This document shows positions 14,074 to 26,995 of a DNA stretch of 64,000 nt, one piece after another. The DNA is taken from positions 2,442,916-2,506,915 of the forward strand of contig NC_033635.1 in NCBI RefSeq assembly GCF_001540865.1, written 5' to 3'. Positions within the stretch are counted from its first letter, which is position 1. Each line of letters starts with the position of its first letter. The notes under the pieces are model-generated. The model had not been told where the DNA came from, searched no databases, and saw only the letters and a list, made by a program, of their open reading frames with translations. A program made the translations under genes and the position numbers. Source of the stretch: Ananas comosus. Lineage: Eukaryota > Streptophyta > Magnoliopsida > Poales > Bromeliaceae.

Positions 14074-17000
14074 ATGTCGTCGCGCGACAACGAGACCGCG
14101 GCGGCGATCGCCCGCGCTGCCACCTCCTTCGACGGCGCCGTCCTCGGCATCGGCCTCGCCCTCTGCGCCGCGAGCACCTGGGCCAAGTACTTCGCCACCT
14201 CCCACGCCCTCCGCCGCATCCGCCTCGCCCCCTCCGCCCCCATCTCCGACCTACGCTCCCTCCTCCCCTCCTCCTCATCCGACGACGACGAAGCCGCCCT
14301 CATCGTCGTCCGCGGCCACGTCCAGCCCCGCTCCGCCGTCGACGGGCCGCCATGGGCGAGCGCTAAGAGCTTCGGCTCTCTCGTCTCACAGGGCTCCGGC
14401 GAGCGCGCCGTCATCGTGAAGCAGACGCAAACGGTACGGATTAGGGTTTAATTTAACAAGCGGATCGTTACGGATTAGGGTTTATAAAAGTTGCTACTGG
14501 TGTTGTTCCAAAAATTTGTTAGTAGTAAATGTGCTAGGAAGTGATTTGAGTGGGTTGAATTTAGAAATTCGGCTCTGATTCGATAATTGTATCTTTTGTT
14601 ACTGATCTGGTACGAACTTCGAAAGCATCTTTAGTTTCCTTAATGTTGACTGATACGAGATATATGGAGCTGAAGTGTTGTTCTGACATCGAGCAAGAAA
14701 GAAATGAGTGATCCATTGCTTACATTGCCTTCAATTTTCTCAAGATAATCTGTTATCAAATCTCTTCCAGTTATGTAGTCTACTAGCCTGGTTTCATTTT
14801 ATTATTCTGTTGTTCATTTTAAATACTATCTATTAAATATCAGCTACCAGTGTTTGTGCCTTTCTACTGCCTTACTATAATTTGTTTTTTTTCCTTCTTC
14901 TTTCAAGCTCCTGATATTAGTAATCGAAGAGAAACAACTCTGAAGCAATTCAATTATTTCCATTAAAGTCACGAGTGATGGCCATGATTACAAATTTTTA
15001 GTCACGAGTGATGGCCATGGTTACAAATTTTTCACGTAAGAAGTATATGATTCCTGTAAATAAAAATCAGGCATATAAAATGGAAAATTGAACTGAAAAC
15101 AACATAGAGCAGAATCCATGTAATAATGCATTTCACCCTTTCAGGTTGCCTGCTTTTGAGTTGACCTATTAGAATGTATTACAGATTATTAATTTATTTT
15201 GATAAGTAATTAAGTGACATAAATTGACTTTGATTACTATGTTGAATGACAATAAGGGTGAAATCAAAAGTCTGTTACTTTTCCCTTTTTTTACGTCTTT
15301 GTGGGTTGTTCATACGTTTCTAATTGTGTCACTTGATTTTTGTGAAGTGCTTGTACAATGAATGGAGGGGAATTTTTGGGTGGAGTTTTGACCTGCATGC
15401 AATATTTGCAAAATCTTGGAAGGAGCAAAGGACAAGCTCATTTAGATCGGTACTTACTTTTTGTCATATTCATATTGTTATAACAATGATTATACAGGTT
15501 GAAAATGTTGAAATTGTTTTGAAGTGTTAAGATATGTTTCCTACATGACTTTCTAGGTTCCATTTATTCTTGTGGAAGGTGGTCGTTGGCCACGTTCTGG
15601 TTATGTTCATGTAAATTTGGATGGATCAGATCATCCACTGCCCCTTACAACAGTTTATCATCAGTTGCATCCTATTCAGGCAACTCCTTACACATTGTTC
15701 CAGGCCATTTTTGGTAATGGGTACCCTGTATGTTCTCAGCTTTCTCTATTTGTTTTTGACATGCTACTTCACTATTTCTATTAGCTTCTTCTTGTGCTTA
15801 TGTTGCTCTTTGGTTTGATAATTATTATTGCTTGACCAGGTTGCATTGTTGGATGAAGAGAAGATACTTCCTGTGGGAAAGGAGATTACAGCTGTTGGAT
15901 TTTGCAGGACACGAGATGGTGCTTTGGAGGTCAAGTCATGCCAAGAACTACCTTTTTTCTTGTAAGAACCTATTTTCGTATCTGGCTGTTTTTCTCTTTC
16001 TCGTTGTGATGCATCGTAACATGGTCTATTGACATTATTCGTAATTTTGATCTGTATAAGATACCATCAAAATTTGTTCACCACCTTCTTTGCACTTCCT
16101 ACTAAAAATATTGAATTCCTCCAATCCATCTACCTAGACTTATATCCCTCTAATTGAAAGACTCTTTTTTTTAAGCCCAAATTTTAACTTATAATTTGCA
16201 CCTTTGCATGCAAAAAATTTATTGGTTTTGTGTCATACAGGTCTGAGATGACAAAGGATGAGATTGAAGCTGAGCTAGCTACTAACACTGCGGCTCTTCT
16301 TTGGAGTGGCATTTTGCTTGGAACATTATCAATTGGCATACTTGGCTATGCCATCGCTAGGTATTGTATTGAACTTTACTTGTCAAACAATTTTCTCATT
16401 TTACACTGCAACATTGTCAACCTATTTCCATCTTAAGGCCAAAAATTTTAATTAGCCCAATTCTATCAAATAATTTTATCTTCTTCAAAGCATGATTGTA
16501 TTTATCTAAAAGAGACAGTCGATTTGCTTCATTAGTAGGGAGCCTCGATATTGCTTAATCGTGTTTTGAGCTTGAGCTCTACCAAACAAATATGAAACTT
16601 TACATTTCCGGGTGATAACGTAGCACATAGCTCCATACTTGTGGCTAATCCCTTCACTTTTTGTCTGACTATAAACTCGGTAAATTGCCTGAATGGTCTT
16701 AACCTTTTAGAGGACTTCCAGTTTAGTCCTTGACCTTTCACTTTTTTTACACTCTTTGCTAGCTTTTTTTGTTCTGCTGCAATTTTAGTTCTTTTGCTGA
16801 ATTTCATTATTTAAATAAAACATTAAACAGAAATGACCATATAATCACCATTTAAGTTACGTTTATACTCTACTGAAGATGTGAAATGAATATTTGTGTA
16901 CTGGATGGTCAAGGTACCTTACTTGAGTTCTCACTCTTGTATGGTAAGAAATTTGGGGCAGATTGATGATGGGTATATAAAACTACAGCGCCCACCCAGC

Positions 17001-17752
17001 AACCTTGTTTTGACATTGAATTTCTGGGTAATGCCAACATATGTAATGCCGACATATGGTGTATGAACTGTCAGTTAGTAGCTGAAAAACATGTTTCATT
17101 GCTGTGCATTGAACAACTAGATTCTGGAAAATTTAAGCTTACAAAAAATCGTAGAATAAAATGTTGAGTGTTATCTGCAACATGTAAGAGGCATACATGT
17201 ATGAAATCTAATTTTAATGTCTTGTTAGCTGGTCATGAAGCTGTGCCATGATCATGCTTATATTTCTAGTAGAGCTAATGTTTGACCTGAGAGTTTTCAA
17301 AATATTTGTGATCTTCTCTGCTAACAAAGGCCTTTTAGATGTACGTCACATACAAATGATTAGGTTTAAAACTTAAAGTCACCATGCTGAAGTTCACACC
17401 AGTTGGAACTTTGCTTTATGCATTTATGTTTCTGTGTGTACTACTGATGTAACTTCAATACTGCAGGAACTGGTCGAGATGGAAAGAGTGGAGGGAGAGA
17501 AGGAAACGTGATAGAGAACTCCGCAATCAGGCTGCATCAGTCCCAAGTGGCATGGAAGAGGAGTTGGGTGAAGTGCCAGATGGCGAGCTATGTGTCATCT
17601 GCTTAATGAGGCGAAGGAGGTCAGCTTTTATTCCTTGCGGGCATCTTGTTTGCTGCCCCAGTTGCGCCTTGACTGTAGAGCGGGACTCATTCCCAAAGTG
17701 TCCTGTGTGTCGGCAAAGCATTCGGTCTTCGATCAGGATTTATGATTCTTGA
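14074..17752 (+). CDS. SPL2: SPL2-like membrane RING E3 ubiquitin ligase
   Basis: Six exons join in frame for 386 residues: 14074-14433, 15348-15449, 15557-15727, 15840-15961, 16241-16360, 17467-17752. The protein belongs to the SP1/SPL family (MUL1-like E3 ligases of organelle outer membranes). The start MSSRDNETAAAIARAATSFD leads into a first hydrophobic helix (AVLGIGLALCAAS). A BAM/GIDE-type middle region follows (PLPLTTVYHQL, EKILPVGKEITAVG, SCQELPFFLSEMTKDE), then a second helix (LLWSGILLGTLSIGILGYAIA) and a C-terminal RING (CVICLMRRRR, PCGHLVCCPSC, CPVCRQS). The Ser-Asp-Leu-Arg-Ser-Leu-Leu-Pro motif and length fit SPL2 better than SP1. The first ATG of the GC-rich exon was chosen. It is divergent from the myosin gene. 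Confidence 0.92.
14968..15033. repeat. 33-bp tandem duplication in SPL2-like intron 1
   Basis: The 33-base unit beginning gtcacgagtgatggccatg occurs twice in a row (14968-15000 and 15001-15033) with only a few differences. It lies inside the first intron and has no coding role. Confidence 0.85.
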
Positions 17753-17753
17753 G

Positions 17754-18256
17754 GTATTTGGACAACCGGCACTCTCTTAGGTTTTTAAAGTCAACTTTTT
17801 ACACTTTATTCATAGTATTCTCTAGGTTTTCAAATTGTACATTTTACACTTTATTCATTAGAACTTGTTGAACTGATAGAAGCAATTGAGAGAAGTGAAT
17901 GTTTTTGGTTGAAAAAGGAGGTTATCCAGTAGCTTTTCAGTTTCTACTTAAAATGTAGTGTGTCTTCTCTTTTCTGCTAATTGTTCTGTCAAATTTTTCC
18001 TAAAAGTTGACGGGTTTAACATTAACTCTTTTCTTAGTTCTTCTATTTGAGCAAATCTCTCTCTGAAACCTTATCCCGGTTTTTTATGTATTTCTTTCCT
18101 GGTTACAACTTTACAAGAGACTACAATACGAGGAACCCTTCGTAGATATAGCTGTGAGATCTGTACAACCAGCGTGAAAAGTTGCTCTTTTGTTTTGCTA
18201 ATTTGTTTCCGTATTTATCGATGAAAGCTATCACTTGCTGTTCTGTTTCATTACAG
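17754..18256 (+). other. Probable 3' UTR intron of the SPL2-like gene
   Basis: One base after the stop codon there is a good donor (TTGAG then GTATTT). A pyrimidine-rich acceptor ending ttacag lies at 18251-18256. Because the junction would be immediately downstream of the stop it would not be expected to trigger nonsense-mediated decay. Inferred from splice signals only. Confidence 0.4.
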
Positions 18257-18359
18257 GAAATCACAAGGACAAACCAGTGCTTTCAAGTCAGGGCAGAAGA
18301 TTCCAAGCTCTTTGAATGGTCTTTCTCGTGAATCTTTGTTGTGAATATGTTGTTGATCT

Positions 18360-20247
18360 AAGCTTTAAACAGTTGAAACTAAGGATGAATCTTATGAATT
18401 TTCACTCATTTACACATCAGCCCTTCTGTCCTGCTACTTGAGTACCCGGTTGATATAGACGGCTCACGGCAATAATCTTATTTCTCAAAGTTTGAGATGT
18501 TGAAGCTGTATATAGATCATCCGATAGTTTTGTTGAATTGTGAAAGGATTGGTTAACAGTTCTCCTTGTTAGTACATTGACAAAGTTCATAGCTGTTAAA
18601 CACCATTCAACTTTTCTTGTTTGATCAGTTTGCTTACTTCATGGCCGAATGCGGCCCTTTCACGGCCACGATGCTGGATCCTCACGATGCTGAGCGGTGT
18701 ATTTTGAAATAGAATAGCTCTTTTATTTGCCCGTCGTTTTTGGCGTGGTATGATACAGCTAGCGGCAGGAGCAACCCTGTATATGGAGGAGGGAGGAGAG
18801 GAGAAAATTGGAGTATAATCTCTTATAATCTTTTTAGAGAGCGAAAAAATAGGGGGTTGTTTTGCGAGATCCAAAAGGCGAGGGATTCGTAGCTCAAAAC
18901 AAGGTGAAATGCATCTTAAAGTTACGCATTTCTTGTCCAATTGAATCCATTTCGCCTATCAGATAATCTCCCGCGGCTTTGCTCAACAAATGAAATTATC
19001 TTAAGTGTCTATTTTTATAATTTGGGTATAGTGTGATAAAATGTTGTATAGTAATAATAAAAAGAGGAATGCGACTTGTACATGTGAAAATGGTTGTAAA
19101 TTTTATACAACAACAATCCGATGGTCTAAATAATCTTGACAGATTTTTATTATTGAAATAATAGACTAATAAGATGAGTGTAAAAACTTTGACTCTTGGA
19201 TGGTAAAAGTATAAGGCTTTTGCCGTGTAATATTAATGCTCTAACAGAAAATAATTGTAAAGGTTGTGCGCAAAAGAAAAGATTAAGAGATATCAGGAAT
19301 TTACAAAACAATATGATTTTTTTTTTTAAGCTCTAACAGAAAATACTTGCAAAGGTTGTGCGCAAAAGATAAGATTCAAAGATATCATAAATTCACAAAA
19401 CAATGTTAGAAAACAATGAATCCTAGCGAAAACTATTCCTGATAGGATAAAAGAATGTTTGAGTGACATGCATAGTTGCTACTTGTTAGTGATTAATGGT
19501 GTAATAGCTGAAATCTTTTTAGCTTTCTACAAAGTTAAAAAAAAAGGTCTAGAATGCAACAGCTATATTGCTAATATGGCGTCCCCAATCAATGAGATTA
19601 TTATTATTTTTTTAGATTCATCCGTCCCATCATTGTTATTAAAAAAATATTTTTATTCTATTTTTTTTAAGAAAAAATATGTGAATGGCTTGTTAGTGAT
19701 GATGGTGCAAGTATGGCATACTAAATTTTCTCCCGCAAAGTTCGAAGCTAATGGTGCATATTTTTAAAGAAAGAAGAGATTGTCAGAATGTACATAATTT
19801 CATCCCAATGTCTTCTACAAAACATAAAAATGTACATGAGAATTTTGGGTGCTCCTGATTATTTACCAGCATTGGGAATTTCCATTTGGCTCCTAACACA
19901 TTGCTCCCCAACTCCAACAGTAACATTTACGGCCAAATTTATAGTTAATAAATAAAGACATTCTATTCCAACTTAAGCTATACATGCTGGAATTTTAATC
20001 CTCCCACATTCCAGCGTAAGATTCTGATGGTCTCTTCGTACCGATCTGGTGCCAAATCTGTGACTGCAGATCGTACATTCCCCAAAGTAGGTAACTACTG
20101 CAGCAGCTACCTCAGCAATTTAATATCCAGCTCCCCTCACGAGATTGGACGCATTGCGACTGGACGGCCGCGATGGCGCGGATGCTCGAGGCAGTTGCCG
20201 AAACCGTTATTTGACAAAGAGTCCAGTGGGCCCCACTCTAGAGCCAT
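18360..20247. other. Intergenic stretch with a tandem repeat
   Basis: No credible gene is visible between the convergent SPL2-like and GRAS genes. The frame on the minus strand at 18596-18940 has no recognisable domain. The stretch includes one clear near-tandem duplication of about 88 bases at 19241-19410. Confidence 0.6.
19241..19410. repeat. Tandem duplication of an ~88-bp unit
   Basis: The sequence starting gctctaacagaaaata and containing aaaggttgtgcgcaaaaga appears at 19241-19320 and again at 19330-19410. It has several substitutions and is separated by a poly-T run. No coding content. Confidence 0.85.
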
Positions 20248-21484
20248 CTAACGGTCGTGGGGCTTCCACAGGGAACAGAAGGAAACCGGTTGCCCCTTCC
20301 ACCACNGCCTCCACCGCCTCGTCCCCGAACCCCTCCTCCCGAAACCCTAACCCCACCATCCTCTCCCTCCACCTCTCCCTCCCCTCCGCCCCCTCCGCCG
20401 CCTCCAAAACCCTCGCCCCCTCCCCCTCCACCACCCTCCTCTCCCCGCAATCCCTCCCCTTGAACGCCGCGCTCGTCGAGTCCAAGAACCTCCACAACAT
20501 CTCCGCGCCCCTCGCGAACCCTCCCGGAGATCCGCCCCCGGCGACGGCGGAATCGGCGCCGTCGAGGTCGCTGAGGATCACAAGGTCCGGGTTGAGCTCT
20601 CGCACCGATCGGAGGATCGCCGTCCGGTCGTCGTGGCCGGCGTGGCCAAGCCGGAACTGGGCGCACACGACGAGCGTCTCCCCGGCGCCTAGGGCGAGGT
20701 CGCGCCCCGCGAGCGACCCCGCGCGGTCGATCCGCAGGTTGAGGTCGATGGACTTGGCGTAGCGCAGGAGGTGGGAGGAGAAGTCGTACCCCGGCGGAGC
20801 CCTCGAGAACGGCCCCGGCGGGGCGGAGTCGCCGGCGACGGTGAGCCGGACGAGCGGCGGCTGGGGCCCGCCGCCCGGGCGGCGGGTGAGCGCTTCCAGA
20901 AGCGTCGGCCACTGGACGCCGTGCGAGACCCCGAGGTCAACGACGTGGAGGGGCCGCGCTTGGGCCCGGTCTAGGGTTAGGGTTTGGAGGATGGCGGCGT
21001 TGGCGAGGGCGTTGGGGAGCGTGAACCAGGGGCTGACCTCGTGGAACTTGATCAGGGCCGAGCGGAAGAGCTTCGGCTCCGTCGTGGCGAAGCAGGGCAC
21101 GGCGGTGGCGGCAGCGGCGGAGGGAGGACGGCGAAGGGCGCTCGCTCCGGCGGCGGAGGAGAAGAGGCGGAACGAAAGCGCGCGGAGGCCATGAAAGGCG
21201 ACGCGGTGGTTGGCGTCACCGGAGAGCGAGGCGAGCTCGTCGAGGACGTAGAACAAGTGCTGGACGCGGGAGAAGTTGGCGGCCTCGATGGCGACAGCAC
21301 ACGGATTCAGCAGCTGCTCCGCCCACCGCGCGTCCTTGCCCCCTCCATTGCTCGAGCTCGCCCCGCCGCCCTTCCCGTTGGCCTTCTTCCGCACAACCAC
21401 CTTCCTTTGTAACTCGCTCTCCTCAATCTCTTCGTTTCCGTCCTGACCGCGGATCTCGATCCCCACCTTCCGCCTTTGNGATTA

Positions 21485-21522
<38 letters not shown>

Positions 21523-21762
21523 AAAGAGGAAGGGGGAAGTGGTGGTGGTGGTGGTGGTAGTGGTGGTGGTGGGAATGGTGAGGTTGGTGGTAGACGGAGT
21601 TTGGATGAGCTGAGCTTGGTTTTGGTCAACTGTCCACCATTCGTAGCCGCAAATCTCATCGGCAACAGCACATGGCTCTTCAAGGAAGGTTGGGAGGAAG
21701 GAGACGGAGTCCTCTAACCACTCTATAAGATGGTGTTGGTCTGCTCCTTCATCAAAGGTCAT
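20248..21762 (-). CDS. NSP1: NSP1-type GRAS transcription regulator (frame broken at two N bases)
   Basis: GRAS-family regulator resembling NODULATION SIGNALING PATHWAY 1 (SCL29 type), which acts in the nucleus in symbiosis and strigolactone signalling. The N terminus [20 protein letters not shown] is read from ATG 21762. A Thr-rich, then Ser/Leu-rich simple region follows. After a frame change at the N at 21479 the body reads [14 protein letters not shown], then the first leucine-rich region ([20 protein letters not shown]), the VHIID-like motif [17 protein letters not shown] and the block [13 protein letters not shown]. After the N at 20306 the conserved SAW end [14 protein letters not shown] appears in another frame, stopping at 20248. 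A single exon is expected for the family. Without frame correction the GRAS body would run to a wrong stop at 20207. Whether the locus works depends on what the two N positions hide. Confidence 0.85.
21486..21520. repeat. GA microsatellite inside the NSP1-like coding region
   Basis: A perfect GA run, read as Leu-Ser repeats on the minus strand, sits next to the N at 21479. It is followed by a GTG/GGT run that encodes the Thr stretch. Both make the interval prone to slippage and to assembly error. Confidence 0.85.
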
Positions 21763-24700
21763 GGCTATTTTTGATTTGCTTTAATGGGGTGGTTCAATGG
21801 TGAATTCAGTGATTAATGGTTGCACTGAGGAAGCCTATTATGAATTAAGCAACACGGGAAGAGATTTATGTTTTTAGAGTGGCTATTTTATTGAGTGGGG
21901 CATACGGTCGATGATGATGGACATGATAGAGAGGAAGGATTGAGAGAGATGGGAGAAAGAGAATGGGGTCGAACCTCAGGAGTCTGGGCATTGACTTGGA
22001 AAAGAATTGGAAAGGGGGATGAATGCATGGGTTTGCCTTTGCCCTGTAAGCATCTTTTGTTTATTTATGGGTGGTTCGCATATGTACCCCTGCAAATATG
22101 CGAAATTGTGCACATACATATGCAAGAGCTAATTTGGAATTTGCATGCTTTTCCCCTCGCAGAGCAATCTATATAGAGGTTTTTGCATGGAGACCCTTGA
22201 TGGGCCCAGCATAGGTGTGCAACAACACACAAAAAAGTATATGTTTTCGACAGCACGCATGAGGGTAGTCGCATAATTATGTATATTTGTAGAGGTATAT
22301 CTGCAAACCTCAAACTGCATTTATTTAATTAATAGAGATTTGCGGCTAAGAATAGCGGGAGGAGATGGTAGGAAGGACGGTGGATTGGATTTTTTTAATG
22401 GCTTTCATTGGTGTTATGATTTGAGATTTGTGTGGTTCTTTTATGAAGTATTTTGCTGCAGTTTGCTTAAGGAGTATGATAGTGATGGCTACTTGTTGCT
22501 AGTTGGTATGCAAATTATATTACTTGTTCCTATCTGCATTATAAATGTTAATGATTGGAATCCAAATGACAACAGGAGAAGAGGTGAGAAGTGGTGGAAA
22601 AATTCTCTCTTCCGGGCACAGATAAGCAGAGGTTTGCCTATAATATATCGACAGGTGTCATTGGGAGATAGTGATGTGTTCTTTTGGATTCTTATTGGTT
22701 ACGGGTGAAGATGCATTACTGCAGAATGGATTTGCACGGAGGTGAGAAAAATGTTGGGGTTCCTTTTTTTTCGGGAGAGGGGGGGATGGTGTGGGGCTTG
22801 ATTTAGACCAAATTTTATTTCAGTGGAATAAGGCCACCAATGTTTGTCGTTATTAGTAGTACTTATTGTGGGGACCATTGGTTATTGAGCTTTTTACAAC
22901 AGGTAACATTCTGTCTTTTTCTCTATTTTGAGTCTTGTTATTGTAATTAGCTTTGGCACACACTTAAATGAAGCCATGTATGTATATGAATAACTATGGC
23001 AACAGCCATCAACTATCAAGCTACATCAGTACTATTTAGACGGCTTCATGTATTTTTATACTATCCTTCATCTCTTTCATGCACTACATACATTTTCTCA
23101 GCCAGCAGTTTAACTTTAGTCCCGCAACTGCATGTTATCATTTGATATTTCTTTTCCCTCTTGAAACAAATATAAAAGACACATAGTTTCTCCTGATAAA
23201 CATTTTGCATGCTTTATTAACTTTAGTTTATCCATATTCATTCCTGGCAATTTTATCCTTTATGGATCTTTATGAAGGTCTCTGCATAGTTTTTATCAAA
23301 ATTTAGACCTCTATTTGGTATGAAGGAAAAAAAAAAAAAAAAGTGACTTCTCATTAGATATAAAAAAGTGACTTTAATGAAGTGTCACAGGGAATTTTAA
23401 GTGTAAAAGATTGATTGCTTGGTTGATGATGATCTAAGCATAAATGCTCCATTTGTTTGCCGTTCTTTTACTTTTTCTTTTTCTTTTCTTTTGAGAGAGT
23501 GCTTGTCGCTCATGTTAATCACCAAACTTACTAGCCAGCCAAGCCTTGTGGATAATTTCTGAAATAATTGTTTTTTTTTTTTTTTTTTTTTTTGTCTTCC
23601 CTTTTTGTTCCATCAACCAGCCTTAGACAATCGGACCAGATGCTGGCCTAATTTGATGACAGAAAAAACTACATTCCAATGAATTTATAATTGAATCTGC
23701 CTTTATTTTTCTCGGTGTGAGAAAGCTGCTTCACTTCCCCATGGAGGTAATGAACTCACTCATGGTTTTATATTAATCTATTTAGTGCAATTTTCATTGA
23801 GAAAAGCTTTACCTGCAACTGTTCACTTATTTTAGATTAGTGACTTGTTCCTATTGCAACTCCTTGCAGGTCTATTGTATGTAGGAAAAGGAACAGAATT
23901 TACTTCCCCTTGTTCGCTGATGATTAATCCGATGATAAACCAATCGATCTTTTACTGGTCTTAAAAGGAGGAACTATACAGATAAGATAAGGGCGGACTT
24001 TTTAGAGGCATAGGACAGTAAAATGATAGTTCCAATCATTTCCCTCTTCCTTCTCAAATTTGATGATACAATTTTTTAGGAAGACCTAACGGAGCATGTA
24101 TTTGGGGTAACCAAGTGGTGTTCATAAACTATTTAGGTTCAGATCCAGCAGTTGTAGTAAAGTCTTTAGCTTAAAACTAATAAAGAAATAGAGGACGACC
24201 TATCATTGGGAGACTGGTTTAGCTGTATTGGTTTGTTTATTCATCTGAACCAGAATCTGGAATGTAAAGACAAAATTTCTAGCATCGGTATGCTTAGAAT
24301 ATGACGGAATCTATTTTTTTTTTCTTTTACTTATTTATATCTCTATAGGAATCTTATCAAGACGAACTTTCCCGAGCTAAACTGTTGTTAACTTTTGTGC
24401 TGGGCCAACTCAAAGAATAGTTTTGTTTTTTCTATTGTCGTTGGAGGTAGGAGAGCAACACATGCCATTTAGGAGGCTCTAGTCTATCACTGAAGGTAAA
24501 GAACAAAAAAAATGGATACAAGTTGTTTGGGTGGTAAGCATTGTCAGGATATGCCATTTTTGATACCTTATGCCCTTAATTTGGATTTTGAATACTGTTA
24601 GGTATAGTTCTCTTTCTGGGGAAACATACAGTTGATGCTGTCCTCATCATTTCTTTCTTGGCTTAAACAATTTCAGAGAGAGTATGTCTTAGTAAATTCA

Positions 24701-26995
24701 CTATGTGATTTATGGGAGAGTGAATTTAATGGAAGTTGAATTTCTTTTTTTCTCACAATAATGAACGTTCGGAGAAAAGTGAAATAAAAGGTCATCCTAT
24801 CGGCTTTGCTGCTTTGTCCTTTTCTTTCTTTGTTGGATCAAAGTTTATCATTTTAAAAACCAAAGTGTCAATTTCTTTGTGCGAGCTTCTTTTTTGGTTA
24901 AATTTATTTGTTTTTGAAAGGAATACAATCATCTTAATTTTCCACATTGTAGGCAGAAGCTGTAGGGGGAGACAAGAAGAAAAGGGAAAAGTTTGCTAGT
25001 TATGTTAAGATTGATAGCTCACTTATTAATATTCATAAAATACACCTTTGATATCATACTGATTGTGACTTTATAGTGGTCTTTTTCAAGCATCTTCACT
25101 TTGAAAAGCATGTTCTCTCATTGTTTAATGTGCTAGCATATTTGAATATCTGATGACCTTTACCTTCCCACTTCGCTTTCGTTTACCCAACTCATTGTGA
25201 AGCATGACATCAGAAGGAACTCGTAGAATATAAATTATGGCTCCACTTTACCTGCTGCAGCCAATACCAAGTTGAGGTACTGATTACATTCTTAGGCACT
25301 GATTTTTCTAGTTCGAGCTTCTACAGAATTACTATTTGCTTACAACTGTTTGAAAAAGCAGTGGTATTGGTTTCACGATATTATCCTTTACAGCTCATTA
25401 CAGGAAAAGTAGACACTTCAAATTAGATGCTTGCTTTGGGAACTCAAATACTCATTTTAACTTCTAGCATAGAAAAAAGCTCCAGATATGTTGTTAGACA
25501 AATATATTGTTTACAGAAATTTTTTTTTCCTTTCCAGTAGAAAAGCCACTCCAGAAATTGTTTTAGAAGCTAGAGTAAACGGATGCTTAGTCTCCTAAAA
25601 TATGCTTCTAACTCGGGAGACAGGCCTACTGCGTCACCTTGGTTATTTTTTTAGTATGCTGGCTATTGCATGTCACCGGTAGTTGGGTAAGCTAATGAAT
25701 GAACTACTGTGACAAATTTAGTTCTAGAAGATGAATTAAGAAACCTCAACAACTTAGTGGAGTTGACCTCTTCATAGCAATGTTGGTTATGTAAATTATG
25801 AGATGTGGATGTGACAATACATAATGCTTTTACTGGATGACACTGATTACCTATTTCATAATCAACTAATCACCTTCTGATTGCTGTTCTTCGTATGTTC
25901 TTGCATTGTTATTCATCTCTCTTTCCTTTTTTTTAATTCACAGTAGAGGTCCTTATCTCACATATTGCGCCCTTTTGACCCCTCATTTAGATAGTTTTGT
26001 ACAAAGCATCTGTAGTTAGGAAATTAGATGCTTCAATCGTGTTGGAGGTTGTGTGAAATGTTGTCCCTTGCTTTCCTACGTCATTTCCATTTACTTGGCT
26101 TGTTTGTTTAATGCTTATTTATTAGTGGTGATGAAAGCACGAACTTACAAAGGAATCTTTGCCCCATTCAAAAATTTAATTAACATGCTTAATAGAAGTG
26201 AATACTTACGCAACAATTTCATAGTCATCTCCTTGTTATTAGTTTATATGACTCGAAAGTCAATAAAAAAGTAGAGAAAAAAAAAATGTTAGTCACCTTC
26301 CTGTTTATTTATTAGTTTTCCCTTATAGAATTCACTGAGAGGATTCTCCCAAAAAAAAAGAAGAAGAAAAAAAAAAAGCAGTAATAGCCCATCTTTCTTG
26401 CTTTGGGTGGTAAATTGTGAGAGTGCAATTTAGCACATTCATTTTGCATTCCTAAACAAACATAGTAATATATGTTCTCTAACTACAATGTAGAACCAAA
26501 CTTCTGGGGCCTTCAAAACTTAATTTTTTTTTTTACTTCTTATGATAAAGAAGTTTTCCTAACTCTTTAACTAATATCCTGCTTTGTAGTTCTCATGATT
26601 GCGAACTTCTGTTGTGTTGATAGAAAAACATTAGGTCAACCATTTTTTCTTTTTTTTGTAATCAGACTCTATATTACAACTTTTTCAAAAAAGTGAAAGA
26701 ATAGCATCAAATGATCAGCTCATCCATTTTAGTAAAATGAGTTACTGCAGTTCTAAAAGCAAACCAAATAGGCGCCATGACCTTTGCACCATGCATGTGC
26801 CAACTGTCCATGATGCAGCTATTCAAAACCAGCTAACATTAAAATGCAAATACAACAAACAGAAAGCGCATAAGAACAAAGATATAGCACCCGATCATCA
26901 ATATATATAGTACCAAACATAAAAAAGAAGCAAACCTCATCATCCCAAGATCCAACAACAGCATTAGAAGCCCTCTCCTGTAAAGGCCTCAGTGC
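21763..26995. other. Gene-poor stretch of ~5 kb
   Basis: Apart from the fold-back element at 22066-22320 and poly-T/poly-A runs (for example 23571-23593), I see no frame with recognisable motifs, codon bias or joinable exons. The frame at 22340-22708 on the plus strand (122 residues) is AT-rich and matches nothing I know. The part next to the NSP1-like start must hold that gene's promoter and may hold a 5' leader. Confidence 0.6.
22066..22320. repeat. Fold-back repeat upstream of the NSP1-like gene
   Basis: Left arm ggttcgcatatgtacccctgc (from about 22070) resembles the reverse complement of the right end (gtttgcagatatacctctac, about 22285-22310). The arms are diverged, about 30-40 bases. 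The motif 'cccctgcaaa' also appears in the 13114-13546 element ('ccctgcaaa'), suggesting a related family. Confidence 0.45.

Noticed and set aside
13950..14366. Overlapping GC-rich frames on both strands at the SPL2-like start
   Set aside because: They are Arg/Pro/Gly-rich shadows of the real exon 1 (14074-14433), which joins in frame to five further exons with family motifs.
18596..18940. 114-residue minus-strand frame as a gene
   Set aside because: No recognisable motif or domain, ordinary base composition, and no partner exons; could be decayed repeat DNA.
20257..20974. Plus-strand frames across the NSP1-like gene
   Set aside because: Low-complexity Pro/Arg shadows of a GC-rich coding region; the minus strand carries the GRAS motifs.
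22340..22708. 122-residue plus-strand frame
   Set aside because: No known motif and AT-rich codons; probably chance in a gene-poor stretch.
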